Assembly (NCBI RefSeq): GCF_005886345.1 | Contig: NZ_PNEC01000013.1 | Location: 62,001-126,000 of the forward strand | Source: Pseudoalteromonas phenolica | GTDB taxonomy: Bacteria > Pseudomonadota > Gammaproteobacteria > Enterobacterales > Alteromonadaceae | Length of the DNA: 64,000 bases | Reading direction: 5' to 3' | In this document: one piece after another, positions 9,078 through 18,778 of the stretch | How the letters are laid out: every line of letters starts with the position of its first letter | How positions within the stretch are numbered: position 1 is the stretch's first letter | Program-made: the position numbers and the translations under genes | The notes under the pieces: generated by a model | What the model was told of the DNA's origin: nothing | The model's input: the letters and a program-made list of their open reading frames with translations, nothing else | Database searches by the model: none

Positions 9078-10665
9078 AAGTGGCTTGTTATTGCGCTTAG
9101 CAATTTCGATCAGTTTTGCAGCCGTTTTCGTTGGCTTTATTTCATCACAGGTTTTTTTTAAACTGGCGTACCAAAAAAACCTAGATGAAACACAAGCCAG
9201 CATTGAGCAGCTCTATGAGGTTGTCTCGCCTACAGCAAATATAGCTGCCTATTTAGGAGATCAAGAGCTCGCTAAAGAAGTGATTAACGGGCTTGATAAC
9301 CACCAAGCTATTTTAGCTGCCGCATTTATTTCTGAGCAATTTTCAATTCGAAGTGATACTTATCAAAGCACGCAAAATAAACAAACTGAATTTGTTGTGT
9401 CATCACCCTTTATGCCATCAGAACAATTAGGCACCGTGATAGTTCAACATAATCTTGCCTATATTGAAAAAGACTCTCAGATTGCCGCTCGCTTTTTATC
9501 AAACTCACTCTTAGTTCAAGCATTTGTAGTGACAGCAATCGCAATATTCATTGCTTTTTACTTTATCACTAAGCCCATTCTCATTATTGCCAAGAGTCTT
9601 CACTCTCTCAACCCCGGTACAGCAAGGCGGCTAAAAAAGCCAACTTTTCATGATAAAAGCGAATTAGGTAATCTTGTTGAAGACATTAATTTACTACTCG
9701 ATAAAGCCGAGGATCAAATTTCCCAAGAGCGTTTGCTGCGCTCAGAGATTGAAGTGCTAGAAAAGCGCTTTAGGTTATTATTTGAGAACTCTGTAGCCCC
9801 AATTATTTTAATGGAGCCAAGAGGCAACATATTACTCACAAACGATGCTTTTAAAACATTGCTTGAGCGTATTGAGCAACCAATAAAGAAAAACTATGGG
9901 GCTATTTTAAGCGAATTATTCGAAACACCTGAGCTGCTGACTCGTTCCGTTAACAGTGCTTTTTTGAATGATGAAATCGCCATAGGTGAACACCGCCTTA
10001 AATTTAAAGAAGAAAATAAAACCATTTGGCTGCAAGTCGTTGTATCTAGCATCGTCACTGACGATTTAAAGTCTTACTATCAAATAACGCTAAATGATGT
10101 ATCTAAAAAACGAGATGAACTCGATAAACTCAGCAGGCGTGCTGATTATGACGCACTAACTAACATGACCAACCGCCACGCAGCCGAAAAGCAAATAGAC
10201 CAATTAGTAAAATCAAAATCACCATTTATTTTTGTACTCATGGATCTGAATGGTTTCAAACAAGTCAACGATATTTATGGCCATGACGCAGGTGATGAAG
10301 TATTAATTTTCGTGGCCAACCAACTAAAACAACTCACCCCAAAAAATGGTCTGGCATGCCGTTGGGGGGGGGATGAGTTTGTTCTTATTTTACCTGGGGT
10401 AGACCATCATCAATTTGAAACTTTGGCCGAACAGATAACCACTCGTATTGTAAAGCCTTATACACTCGTGTCTCGCCAAGCCAATGTGCAGGTTAGTTTA
10501 TGTATGGGGGCTGCTTTGTACCCTTACGATTCAAATCATAAATCAGAGCTAATTCATTTAGCAGATAAGGCCATGTATGCCATTAAGCCCGAATCAAAAA
10601 CACCAGGAGGAAGAAGCCTCGCATTTGCCGCTCCAATTGATAGCTTAGAGCGAAAATATGAATAA
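9070..10665 (+). CDS. Membrane diguanylate cyclase with HAMP, PAS and GGDEF domains
   Basis: A 531-residue inner-membrane protein. A first transmembrane helix (about residues 7-28) is followed by a periplasmic sensor of about 120 residues and a second helix (VVTAIAIFIAFYFI). Then come a HAMP-like linker starting ITKPILIIAKSL, a PAS domain (FRLLFENSVAPIILMEPRG) and a C-terminal GGDEF domain with an intact RWGGDEF motif (GGDEF at residues 433-437), so cyclic-di-GMP synthesis is expected. The ATG at 9070 overlaps the previous stop by eight bases (ATGAATAA), implying translational coupling. An unusual run of nine G residues encodes the W-G-G of the active-site loop. Confidence 0.92.
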   Translation: MNKSGLLLRLAISISFAAVFVGFISSQVFFKLAYQKNLDETQASIEQLYEVVSPTANIAAYLGDQELAKEVINGLDNHQAILAAAFISEQFSIRSDTYQSTQNKQTEFVVSSPFMPSEQLGTVIVQHNLAYIEKDSQIAARFLSNSLLVQAFVVTAIAIFIAFYFITKPILIIAKSLHSLNPGTARRLKKPTFHDKSELGNLVEDINLLLDKAEDQISQERLLRSEIEVLEKRFRLLFENSVAPIILMEPRGNILLTNDAFKTLLERIEQPIKKNYGAILSELFETPELLTRSVNSAFLNDEIAIGEHRLKFKEENKTIWLQVVVSSIVTDDLKSYYQITLNDVSKKRDELDKLSRRADYDALTNMTNRHAAEKQIDQLVKSKSPFIFVLMDLNGFKQVNDIYGHDAGDEVLIFVANQLKQLTPKNGLACRWGGDEFVLILPGVDHHQFETLAEQITTRIVKPYTLVSRQANVQVSLCMGAALYPYDSNHKSELIHLADKAMYAIKPESKTPGGRSLAFAAPIDSLERKYE

Positions 10666-12574
10666 GCGCCAACAAATCGAATACTCTAGTATTCTCGCAC
10701 AAATAGCCGCCGATAAAGTTAAGAGGCTGAAATCTTTTATTCTTTTGATAAGTGGCTCGCTTGCCTTGTTCTTCCTGCTTAATATTGTAATTTATCAACA
10801 AGCGCATGCTTATACTCTTGCCATCGCTTTAGGCATCATGCTGTTCTTATATTGGTTCGCATGTGAAGATACTCTCCCTATTGTCTCTAGTATTTTTATT
10901 TGGACCTTAACCCTACTGGCCTTCTTTTTTGCTTGGAATACAGAAGGCTTATATGACACTAGCTTGCTTGCATACCCTTGTATTTTAGTTTTTTGTGCCA
11001 TGTTAAATAACAGGGTACTAATCGCCTCCTCTGCGCTATTTATGATTATCAGCATTTATTGCCTTGCCTATGCTGAGTATACCGGTCTTCTGGCCTCACC
11101 ACTGGCTGAATTTGCAGACTGGAGAAAAGCGCATAATACAGCCCTTGTATTGTTAGTATTTGCCTCTGTCGTTTATATCTTGACCCAAGACTTAAATAGA
11201 CTGCTCGACAAACTAGTGAAAATGCATATCAACATGCTACGAACCAAACAGCGTACTCAACGAAAGGCACTGACCAATAGACTCACTTTACTTCCCAATG
11301 AAATTGCCTGCTCCCAATATGTTCAAGCCAGAATTTACCGCCATCATTCAGCAGAGCAATTAAGTGCTTTAATGGTACTGACGCTCAATAACTTAAACTC
11401 TATCAATGCTTCTTTAGGCTTTGATATCGGCGATAAACTCATAAATATGATTGCTTCTAGACTTAATCTGCTTAACCAATCAAATGCCAAAGTTTTCCAC
11501 AGCTCAAACAATCAATTTTTAATTTTCATTGATGAAACCGATTATCACGATATTGAAGCCTTCGCTCACCAAGCGCTTCAAACAACTTTTTTTAGTAACT
11601 ATGTAGAGCAATATGAAGTCGAAGTTTCAGCGTGTATTGGTATTGCAATTGCCCCTCATGATGGCAATAACTATGACGCTCTGTTAAGAAGGGCACATAC
11701 AGCATTAACATCTGCAGTTCAGTTAGGCCACAACCAATTTGCTTTTTTCGATTTAGAGATGGAGGATCAAAGTAAGGCAAGACTCGCTATGCTTGCAGGG
11801 TTGAAACGTGCCATTGAGCATCATGAATTTGAGCTTTTTTATCAACCTAAAATCGAATTAGCCACAAATACCATCGCGGGTGTCGAGGCCTTAATTCGCT
11901 GGCGAAAAGCAAATAACTCCTTAGTTTCTTCCTCTGACTTCATTCCTATAGCCGAAGCTTCTGGGTTAATTAATGAGATAGGATTATGGGTAGTTAAGCA
12001 AGCTGCAATAGACTGCTTATCGTGGCATAAACTCGGATTTAATCAATTAGGTGTTTCTGTTAACGCATCACCAGAACAATTCAAAAAAGGGAATTTTGGT
12101 AGTCTGGTTCTTAAAACTTTAAAGCAACAAAAGCTCGATCCATCTTATCTTGATATCGAAATTACTGAGTCCTTGTTTATTGAGGACGAAAAGAACATCC
12201 AATCACAAATTCATCAAATGGTCTCACAAGGGGTTTCAATTTCAATTGATGACTTCGGAACCGGTTATTCAAATTTAAATTATTTGACCAAGTTTAATGC
12301 TTCAACCTTAAAAATAGACCAATCCTTCATTAAGAATATGATGCATGAACGTAATCAATATCACTTAGTGGATGCCATACTGAAGATGAGCCATGCGATT
12401 GGTATCGAGAATATTGCCGAAGGCATCGAAGATAAAAGCACAGCCAATATTTTAATTCAGTTAGGCTGTAGATATGGCCAAGGCTACTTTTGGTCAGAAC
12501 CCGTTCCTCAAAATGAATTTTGTACTTTGTTATTAAGTTGGCCAAAAGGCAGGAGTGGCCCATTAACTGCTTGA
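10658..12574 (+). CDS. Membrane GGDEF-EAL protein, probable c-di-GMP phosphodiesterase
   Basis: A 638-residue protein. The N-terminal ~170 residues contain several hydrophobic helices; a GGDEF domain whose signature is degraded (SSNNQF instead of GGDEF) and an EAL domain follow. The EAL catalytic set looks complete: EALIRW with Glu410, SVNASPEQF, EITESLF, DDFGTGYS, LKIDQSF, IAEGIED and the GQGYFWSEPV end motif. It should therefore degrade c-di-GMP, with the degenerate GGDEF as a regulatory module. Its ATG overlaps the stop of the cyclase gene by eight bases, in the same ATGAATAA arrangement as the upstream junction. It closes the four-gene operon. Confidence 0.92.
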   Translation: MNKRQQIEYSSILAQIAADKVKRLKSFILLISGSLALFFLLNIVIYQQAHAYTLAIALGIMLFLYWFACEDTLPIVSSIFIWTLTLLAFFFAWNTEGLYDTSLLAYPCILVFCAMLNNRVLIASSALFMIISIYCLAYAEYTGLLASPLAEFADWRKAHNTALVLLVFASVVYILTQDLNRLLDKLVKMHINMLRTKQRTQRKALTNRLTLLPNEIACSQYVQARIYRHHSAEQLSALMVLTLNNLNSINASLGFDIGDKLINMIASRLNLLNQSNAKVFHSSNNQFLIFIDETDYHDIEAFAHQALQTTFFSNYVEQYEVEVSACIGIAIAPHDGNNYDALLRRAHTALTSAVQLGHNQFAFFDLEMEDQSKARLAMLAGLKRAIEHHEFELFYQPKIELATNTIAGVEALIRWRKANNSLVSSSDFIPIAEASGLINEIGLWVVKQAAIDCLSWHKLGFNQLGVSVNASPEQFKKGNFGSLVLKTLKQQKLDPSYLDIEITESLFIEDEKNIQSQIHQMVSQGVSISIDDFGTGYSNLNYLTKFNASTLKIDQSFIKNMMHERNQYHLVDAILKMSHAIGIENIAEGIEDKSTANILIQLGCRYGQGYFWSEPVPQNEFCTLLLSWPKGRSGPLTA

Positions 12575-12846
12575 AATATTTGACCTCTAGATGCCATTGA
12601 ACGATAGCTTTTTTAGAATATGCGAATCTAATTAATCAATTTATAAAAAGTTAAATCACCTTCTATACTCAATTCTGATGTAAACAAGCCGGACACTTGA
12701 GTGCAAAGTTTTGATACATGAAAGAACAAAACGTGATTTAAAAACTGACCTATTAAGTTAGATATTAAAGTGGTTTTACGTTTCATTCATGTTGTCACTT
12801 AACGCCAATCAAGTTGAACGTAATTTAACGCACAGGATGAAACATA

Positions 12847-15135
12847 ATGAAGATCCACACTCAGTTTCGTAAGTCGGTAATCGCCACCTTTGTTGGCCTC
12901 GGTATTTTAAGTTTAGGCGCATGCGCCAGCTCGCCACAAATCAGTAAACCAAAAGGTGCGACGGGGACTGGTAATGTTGCAGTAGGTACGCCTAAATCGA
13001 ATCAATTTTGGTGGCCTGAACAATTAGATTTGTCGCCACTTAGAGATCATGACAGCCGCTCAAATCCACTTGGTACTGACTTCAATTATGCAGACGCATT
13101 CAATAAGCTCGACATGGCCGCACTCAAAAAAGACATGAATAAGTTGCTCACCACATCTCAAGATTGGTGGCCTGCAGACTGGGGTAACTACGGCCCATTG
13201 TTCATTCGTTTAGCGTGGCATAGCGCAGGGACATATCGCACATTAGACGGCCGTGGCGGTGGTGATGGCGGTCAAATGCGTTTTGATCCACTGAATAGCT
13301 GGCCTGACAACGGTAATTTAGATAAAGCCAAAAGATTACTCTGGCCATTAAAGCAAAAGTACGGCGAAAGCATCTCTTGGGGTGACTTAATAATACTTGC
13401 TGGTACGGTTGGTCTTGAAAACATGGGCTTTAAGACCTTTGGATTCGCGGGCGGCCGTACTGATGACTGGGAGCCAGATCTTGTTTATTGGGGCCCTGAA
13501 GTGGAAATGCTTGCCAGTGACCGTGAGGAGCGTGACGGTAAGCTACAACGTCCTCTTGGGGCGACGCACATGGGTCTAATTTATGTTAATCCTGAAGGTC
13601 CAAAAGGAAAGCCAGATCCACTTGGTTCAGCTAAAAATATTCGCGTTGCTTTCGGTCGTATGGCAATGAGCGATGAAGAAACCGTTGCACTTATCGCAGG
13701 CGGTCACACCTTTGGTAAAATGCACGGTGCGCACAAAGCAGGCCAATGTGTGGGTAAAGAACCCGGCGGTGCGGCGATTGAAGAGCAAGGCTTAGGCTGG
13801 AAAAATAAATGTGGTAAAGGTCACTCAGAAGACACTGTGACCAGTGGCCTTGAAGGCGCGTGGACGCAAGCACCGACTCGTTGGACGACACTTTACTTAC
13901 AAAACTTACTTAACTTTGAGTGGCAACAGACACGTAGCCCTGCAGGTGCAATTCAGTGGATCCCAACCGATGAATCGCTACATACTTCAGTCCCTGATGC
14001 ACATGTGAAAGGTAAATTTAATTCACCGGTTATGACTACCGCTGATTTAGCCCTTAAGTACGATCCTGAATATCGCAAAATAGCAGAGCGTTTCTTAGCA
14101 AATCCAGAAGAATATCGCCTCGCATTTGCAAAATCTTGGTATAAGTTAACACATAGAGATATGGGTCCAAAAGCTCGCTACCTTGGTGATAATGTGCCGA
14201 GTGAAGCGTTAATTTGGCAGGACCCTGTACCAGCTGTCGACCATACGCTTGTCAATGCAAACGATATTGCGAACTTAAAGCGCGATATTCTGCGTACAAG
14301 TTTAACCATCCCTCAGCTTATAAGAACGGCATGGGGCTCAGCTGCAAGCTTTAGAGCGTCAGATATGCGAGGTGGGGCAAATGGTGCGCGCATTATGTTA
14401 GCACCACAAAAAGATTGGGCAGTAAATAACCCAGATGAACTGAGCATGGTGTTAAGTAAACTTAAAACTGTGCAAAGCAATTTCAACAGAAAAGCATCTG
14501 GCAATAAAAAAGTGTCTATGGCAGACATCATCGTATTAGGTGGTGCAGCTGCTGTTGAAAAGGCAGCTGACAATGCTGGCGTAACAGTGTCAATCCCCTT
14601 TACACCGGGTAGAACTGACGCAACACAAGCACAAACAGATGTAACCTCATTCTCGCTACTTGAGCCAAAAGCTGATGCCTTTAGAAACTATTTCAATACT
14701 AAAGAAAGCTATCGCTCTCCAGCCGAAATGTTAGTCGACAAAGCAGAACAGCTTAATCTCACCGTGCCAGAGATGACGGCGCTTGTAGGAGGCCTACGTG
14801 TCTTAGGTGCAAACAGTAATGGAAGTAGCCATGGCGTATTCACTGATAATGTAGGCGCTTTGAGCAACGACTTCTTCGTTAATCTATTGGACATGTCGAC
14901 TGTTTGGAAAAAGTCAGCTCAAGAAGGCTTATATGAAGGCTTTAGCCGCAAGAGTGGACAGCAGCAATATACTGCGACTACGGTAGATCTTGTGTTCGGT
15001 TCCAACTCTGAACTCAGAGCCATTGCGGAAGTTTATGCCTATGATAATGCAAAACAAAAGTTTGCAGATGACTTTGCCAAAGCTTGGCACAAAGTCATGC
15101 AGCTTGATCGCTTTGATTTAAGACACAACCTTTAA
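12847..15135 (+). CDS. katG: Catalase-peroxidase with lipoprotein signal
   Basis: A 762-residue haem catalase-peroxidase. Distal site residues Arg121, Trp124 and His125 ([11 protein letters not shown]), proximal His287 ([10 protein letters not shown]) and the members of the Met-Tyr-Trp crosslink (Trp124, Tyr246, Met272) are all present, so both hydrogen-peroxide dismutation and peroxidase activity are expected. The second, haem-less domain is also complete. Unlike cytoplasmic KatG, it begins with a signal segment and a lipobox-like LGAC ([26 protein letters not shown] in the first 26 residues), suggesting a periplasmic, lipid-anchored enzyme. The upstream 270 bases hold no recognised operator. 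Confidence 0.95.
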   Translation: MKIHTQFRKSVIATFVGLGILSLGACASSPQISKPKGATGTGNVAVGTPKSNQFWWPEQLDLSPLRDHDSRSNPLGTDFNYADAFNKLDMAALKKDMNKLLTTSQDWWPADWGNYGPLFIRLAWHSAGTYRTLDGRGGGDGGQMRFDPLNSWPDNGNLDKAKRLLWPLKQKYGESISWGDLIILAGTVGLENMGFKTFGFAGGRTDDWEPDLVYWGPEVEMLASDREERDGKLQRPLGATHMGLIYVNPEGPKGKPDPLGSAKNIRVAFGRMAMSDEETVALIAGGHTFGKMHGAHKAGQCVGKEPGGAAIEEQGLGWKNKCGKGHSEDTVTSGLEGAWTQAPTRWTTLYLQNLLNFEWQQTRSPAGAIQWIPTDESLHTSVPDAHVKGKFNSPVMTTADLALKYDPEYRKIAERFLANPEEYRLAFAKSWYKLTHRDMGPKARYLGDNVPSEALIWQDPVPAVDHTLVNANDIANLKRDILRTSLTIPQLIRTAWGSAASFRASDMRGGANGARIMLAPQKDWAVNNPDELSMVLSKLKTVQSNFNRKASGNKKVSMADIIVLGGAAAVEKAADNAGVTVSIPFTPGRTDATQAQTDVTSFSLLEPKADAFRNYFNTKESYRSPAEMLVDKAEQLNLTVPEMTALVGGLRVLGANSNGSSHGVFTDNVGALSNDFFVNLLDMSTVWKKSAQEGLYEGFSRKSGQQQYTATTVDLVFGSNSELRAIAEVYAYDNAKQKFADDFAKAWHKVMQLDRFDLRHNL

Positions 15136-15144
15136 GATTCTCAT

Positions 15145-15173
15145 AGAGCAAGAGATTCACTCTTGCTCTTTCT
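15145..15173 (+). terminator. Rho-independent terminator after katG
   Basis: Perfect ten-base stem AGAGCAAGAG/CTCTTGCTCT with an ATTCA loop and a short T run, ten bases after the katG stop. Confidence 0.85.
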
Positions 15174-15257
15174 TCATCAAAAAGCCGCTACCTTGTAGAG
15201 TTAATACACAAAATTAACTATAGTCTGTATAAAATAACCACACAAAACACCTTGTTG

Positions 15258-16025
15258 ATGATTGCAACTGGCTTCTCCAGAATAAACTTAAAGCATGTCT
15301 TGTATTTATGTGCAGTAGTTTGCTTATATTTTACTTCATCATACAGTTATGCACGTACAACGCTTAAAATTTGTCATGAAGCAAACAATTACCCGCCATA
15401 CATTTATCAACAAGACAACCAAGCTAAAGGGCTATTAACCGATATCATAAAAACTGCCACTGAAAATGCCAAAGTGGACGTGCAATTCGATGCCAAACCT
15501 TGGAATCGCTGTCAAAAAGATGTCAAAGCAGGTAACAGTCACGCTTTATTTGCCATGATAAAAACTCCGCAAAGAGACCAAGAGTATGCCTTTCCAAATT
15601 ACAAAAATGGTCATCTCTGGACGGCAACTTATCCTGTTTTTATAAAACAAACGTCAACATTTTCGCTGACTGACTACTTACCAAATAAAGGAATTGGTGC
15701 GCCATTAGGATATGTTGTTTGGCAAGAATTAAATCAAAGAAACTGGTTAAGTCCATTTCAATATGACCCTGAGTTAGGTCTCAAAATGGTGGCAAAAGGC
15801 AAATTAGATGGGTATATGGTAGAGCGCTTAATTGGCCTTCATCTACTTTATGAAAATCAGCTCACAGATGTTATTAAACCTTCCAAAGAACAATTATTAG
15901 ATACTGTTTGGTATTTACCATTTAACACACATTTTTATAAACAAAACACTCATCTTGTTCAGCAAATTTGGCAAGAAATAGACAAAGCAAGAGAGCAGCT
16001 AAAAAACAAATACAATAAACCTTAG
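15258..16025 (+). CDS. Periplasmic solute-binding protein (SBP family 3-like)
   Basis: A 255-residue exported protein with a hydrophobic leader (LYLCAVVCLYFTSSYSYA). The mature N-terminus TTLKICHEANNYPPYIY is typical of amino-acid-type solute-binding proteins, followed by GLLTDIIKTA. No transporter permease lies nearby, so it is an orphan; many such orphans in Alteromonadales serve as sensors or scavengers. The ORF can be extended to TTG codons at 15252, but the ATG at 15258 is the better start. Ligand unknown. Confidence 0.8.
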   Translation: MIATGFSRINLKHVLYLCAVVCLYFTSSYSYARTTLKICHEANNYPPYIYQQDNQAKGLLTDIIKTATENAKVDVQFDAKPWNRCQKDVKAGNSHALFAMIKTPQRDQEYAFPNYKNGHLWTATYPVFIKQTSTFSLTDYLPNKGIGAPLGYVVWQELNQRNWLSPFQYDPELGLKMVAKGKLDGYMVERLIGLHLLYENQLTDVIKPSKEQLLDTVWYLPFNTHFYKQNTHLVQQIWQEIDKAREQLKNKYNKP

Positions 16026-16295
16026 CCCTGTCTTAATTACAGCCACACTTCAGTTTCTTGAATCAGCTACCTATTTTTAGGGCTCGGCTATCTCCTCAAT
16101 ATTGTTTTCAAACTCATTCACAAAAGGCATGAACTTGTGCTCAAAATACAAACTCGCTAACCGGCTGCGAAATAACACAAACCCTTAATAACTTTATGGT
16201 TGAATAAGCATCAAAAACCCCTTAATATTCCTTTAAGTAATTAGATATAACAAAATGCAATATAGGCGCATTTTTATATAAATAAAGGCTATGTC

Positions 16296-18572
16296 ATGAC
16301 TGAGCAGCAGCAATTGAGTCAAATCTATCTTGATGCCAATGCAACTACACCTGTACTTCCAGCCGCTGCACAAGCAGCATTAGAAACGATGCAAACCCAA
16401 TTCGGTAATCCGAGTAGTAGTCACATTACGGGTCTTCAAGCTAAGCAAATTATGGAACAAACCCGCGGTAAAGCACGCAAAGTCATTGGTGCAAGCAGTG
16501 GACAAGTCATTTTTACCAGTGGTGCAACCGAAGGCATTCAAACTGCGATATTGTCTGCACTTTATCAAGCTAAACATAACTACAGCTCTGAGAAAAAGCC
16601 TTGTATTTTGTATGGTGCGACTGAACATAAAGCCGTGCCAGAATCTCTAAAGCACTGGAATCATATTCTCGATATTCATGCTGAAATTAAAGCCATCCCG
16701 GTTGATAAAGATGGCATGTTAGATATGGACTATATCGCCAAAGAAGTGCCTAATGCTTTGATGATCTGCACCATGGCCGTCAATAACGAAACTGGTGCTG
16801 AACAAGACTTAAGCAAACTTGAGCAGGTGATTAGAAGCAACAACCCCGAGACTTTCTGGATGGTTGATTGCGTTCAAGCACTCGGTAAAGTTGAACTTGA
16901 TATTACCAATACCAGTATCGATTACGCACCATTTAGTGGCCATAAACTCTATGCCATGAAAGGCATCGGCTTTGTTTACATTCGCGAGCAAGCGCCTTTT
17001 ACCCCATTTATCGCAGGTGGGGGTCAAGAAAGTGGTCTACGCTCAGGAACAGAGAACTTACCAGGTTTAGCCTCTTTGAATATGATTTTCGATGAGTTAC
17101 TCGGGCAAGGCACAGGCGCATTTGCAGATAAAGCAACGCTCACACATTACAGAGCGCAACTGGCCGAAGCTTTAACAACTGCATTCCCTACCATTGTATT
17201 TAACAATAACTTTGCTTGTAGTGTTCCTACTACATTGAACTTCGCCATCCCAGGATTCAGTGCTAAAGAGATTTTAGACTTATTTGATGCCGCAAATATT
17301 CGTGTCAGTTCAGGTTCTGCCTGTAGCTCAAAAGTAACAGGGAGTTTTGTACTTGATGCAATGGGACTTCCTCGTGCGCAAAGTGAGGCGGCAATACGTT
17401 TATCTTTTGGCCCAGCGGCAACACAGCATGAAATTAACGACGCTTGTGAGCGTATAGCCTATTGTGCAAAAGCACTGGGGCATAGTTGCTTAGTGAATAT
17501 GAATGAACTAGACAACAAATCAACATTAGATGGACTAGTACAGTTTAAAGTCGGCGGAAGCTGCTGTTGGTTATTCGTTGATGGCGATAGCCGAGAAGCG
17601 GTGATCATTGAGCCACTAGCAGAATTAACTCAACGCTTATTAACCGTTATAGAGTGTCAAGGCTTGAAGCTAAAAGCGGTTATTGATACGCACGGGCATG
17701 CAGATCACGCTTCATCTCGTACGCAGCTCCTCAATGATGAATTAACAGCTCAAAAAACCGATCATTTAGGTTGGCCTAAGCACTGCGAAACCACAGTGAT
17801 TGCAGGGCATCAGTTAGCCTTTATTGAAGTCGGTCAATTTGCATTAGTAAAAGTAGCCACACCGGGCCACACTGAAGACAGCATCTCTATGAGCTTATGT
17901 CACAAAGATGAGCTCGCAGCAGGTAAAATCAATAGTCTTTACACCTTCTGCGGTGATTTAGTGTTAATGGGAACACTTGGTAGAACAAACTTTGAAAGTA
18001 GTGATACTCAGAAGATGTACCATTCACTTACATTGCTTCACAGCTTATTAGGGAACGACAGTTTATTATGCCCTAGCCATGATTATAACAATGAGTTTGT
18101 GACAACTTTAGACGCCGAAATGAAGCGTAACAAGCTACTTGCTGACGTGCTAACACAGAGCTTATCCTTAAAGACGTTTATCGAACAAAAAGTACAACTC
18201 GATAATCAAATCCATGATGAGAAAAACCAAGAGATCATGTGCGGTGCACTCACCGGTTGCACACAAAAACACCACTTTATTGAGTTAAACAAAGACACTT
18301 TACAAACTCATTTAGAGACACATCAAAATGTACAACTTATTGATATTCGTGAACCTCATGAATATGCTTTGAATCATGCACAACAGTTTGATAAAAATGT
18401 GCCGCTCACAAGGTTAGCTGATTTCATTGCTGCACAAAAGCCGCATAAGTCGCAACCACTGGTACTAGTTTGTCGCAGTGGAAGCCGCTCTTCAGTCGCC
18501 GCGCAAGCACTCGCAAGACTTGGCTTCGACCAAGTAGCGCATTTAAAAGGCGGTTACGCGCTAGCACACTAG
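16296..18572 (+). CDS. Three-domain fusion: cysteine desulfurase, persulfide dioxygenase-like MBL, rhodanese
   Basis: A 758-residue fusion. Residues ~1-400 are an IscS/NifS-like class V aminotransferase fold with the pyridoxal-phosphate lysine Lys217 (SGHKLYAMKG) and catalytic Cys343 (SSGSACSSK). Residues ~415-620 form a metallo-beta-lactamase domain of ETHE1 type: HGHADH at 466-471, ATPGHTEDS, CGDLVLMGTLGRTNFE and CPSHDY. Residues ~650-758 form a rhodanese with active Cys726 (CRSGSRSS). All three sites are intact. The likely route is sulfur taken from cysteine as persulfide, oxidised to sulfite by the central domain, and moved to or from thiosulfate by rhodanese. Dioxygenase-rhodanese fusions are known (CstB type); adding a desulfurase is unusual. 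No sulfur genes flank it. Confidence 0.9.
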   Translation: MTEQQQLSQIYLDANATTPVLPAAAQAALETMQTQFGNPSSSHITGLQAKQIMEQTRGKARKVIGASSGQVIFTSGATEGIQTAILSALYQAKHNYSSEKKPCILYGATEHKAVPESLKHWNHILDIHAEIKAIPVDKDGMLDMDYIAKEVPNALMICTMAVNNETGAEQDLSKLEQVIRSNNPETFWMVDCVQALGKVELDITNTSIDYAPFSGHKLYAMKGIGFVYIREQAPFTPFIAGGGQESGLRSGTENLPGLASLNMIFDELLGQGTGAFADKATLTHYRAQLAEALTTAFPTIVFNNNFACSVPTTLNFAIPGFSAKEILDLFDAANIRVSSGSACSSKVTGSFVLDAMGLPRAQSEAAIRLSFGPAATQHEINDACERIAYCAKALGHSCLVNMNELDNKSTLDGLVQFKVGGSCCWLFVDGDSREAVIIEPLAELTQRLLTVIECQGLKLKAVIDTHGHADHASSRTQLLNDELTAQKTDHLGWPKHCETTVIAGHQLAFIEVGQFALVKVATPGHTEDSISMSLCHKDELAAGKINSLYTFCGDLVLMGTLGRTNFESSDTQKMYHSLTLLHSLLGNDSLLCPSHDYNNEFVTTLDAEMKRNKLLADVLTQSLSLKTFIEQKVQLDNQIHDEKNQEIMCGALTGCTQKHHFIELNKDTLQTHLETHQNVQLIDIREPHEYALNHAQQFDKNVPLTRLADFIAAQKPHKSQPLVLVCRSGSRSSVAAQALARLGFDQVAHLKGGYALAH

Positions 18573-18623
18573 CGTTCCATATTATATTCCCCTAAGGTAA
18601 TGTGCTAAATGAGGTTCATTGCC

Positions 18624-18642
18624 TTGTTAACCCCCTTTACAA
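18624..18642. repeat. Divergent copy of the 19-bp palindrome (candidate parS)
   Basis: Reads TTGTTAACCCCCTTTACAA, two mismatches from the 22357 copy. It lies in the gap between the sulfur fusion gene and the prolyl oligopeptidase gene. Its left arm is imperfect, so this is the weakest of the four copies. Confidence 0.5.
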
Positions 18643-18778
18643 CCCTGCTTTCGTAAAACAATGCCAATAAAATCATTAACCAATTGATTTTATTGACATT
18701 GTTTTATCTCAACTCATTTCTTCCATCACCACCTTAGTGCTAGACTCGTGTTATAAAACAATAAACAAGGGATACACT

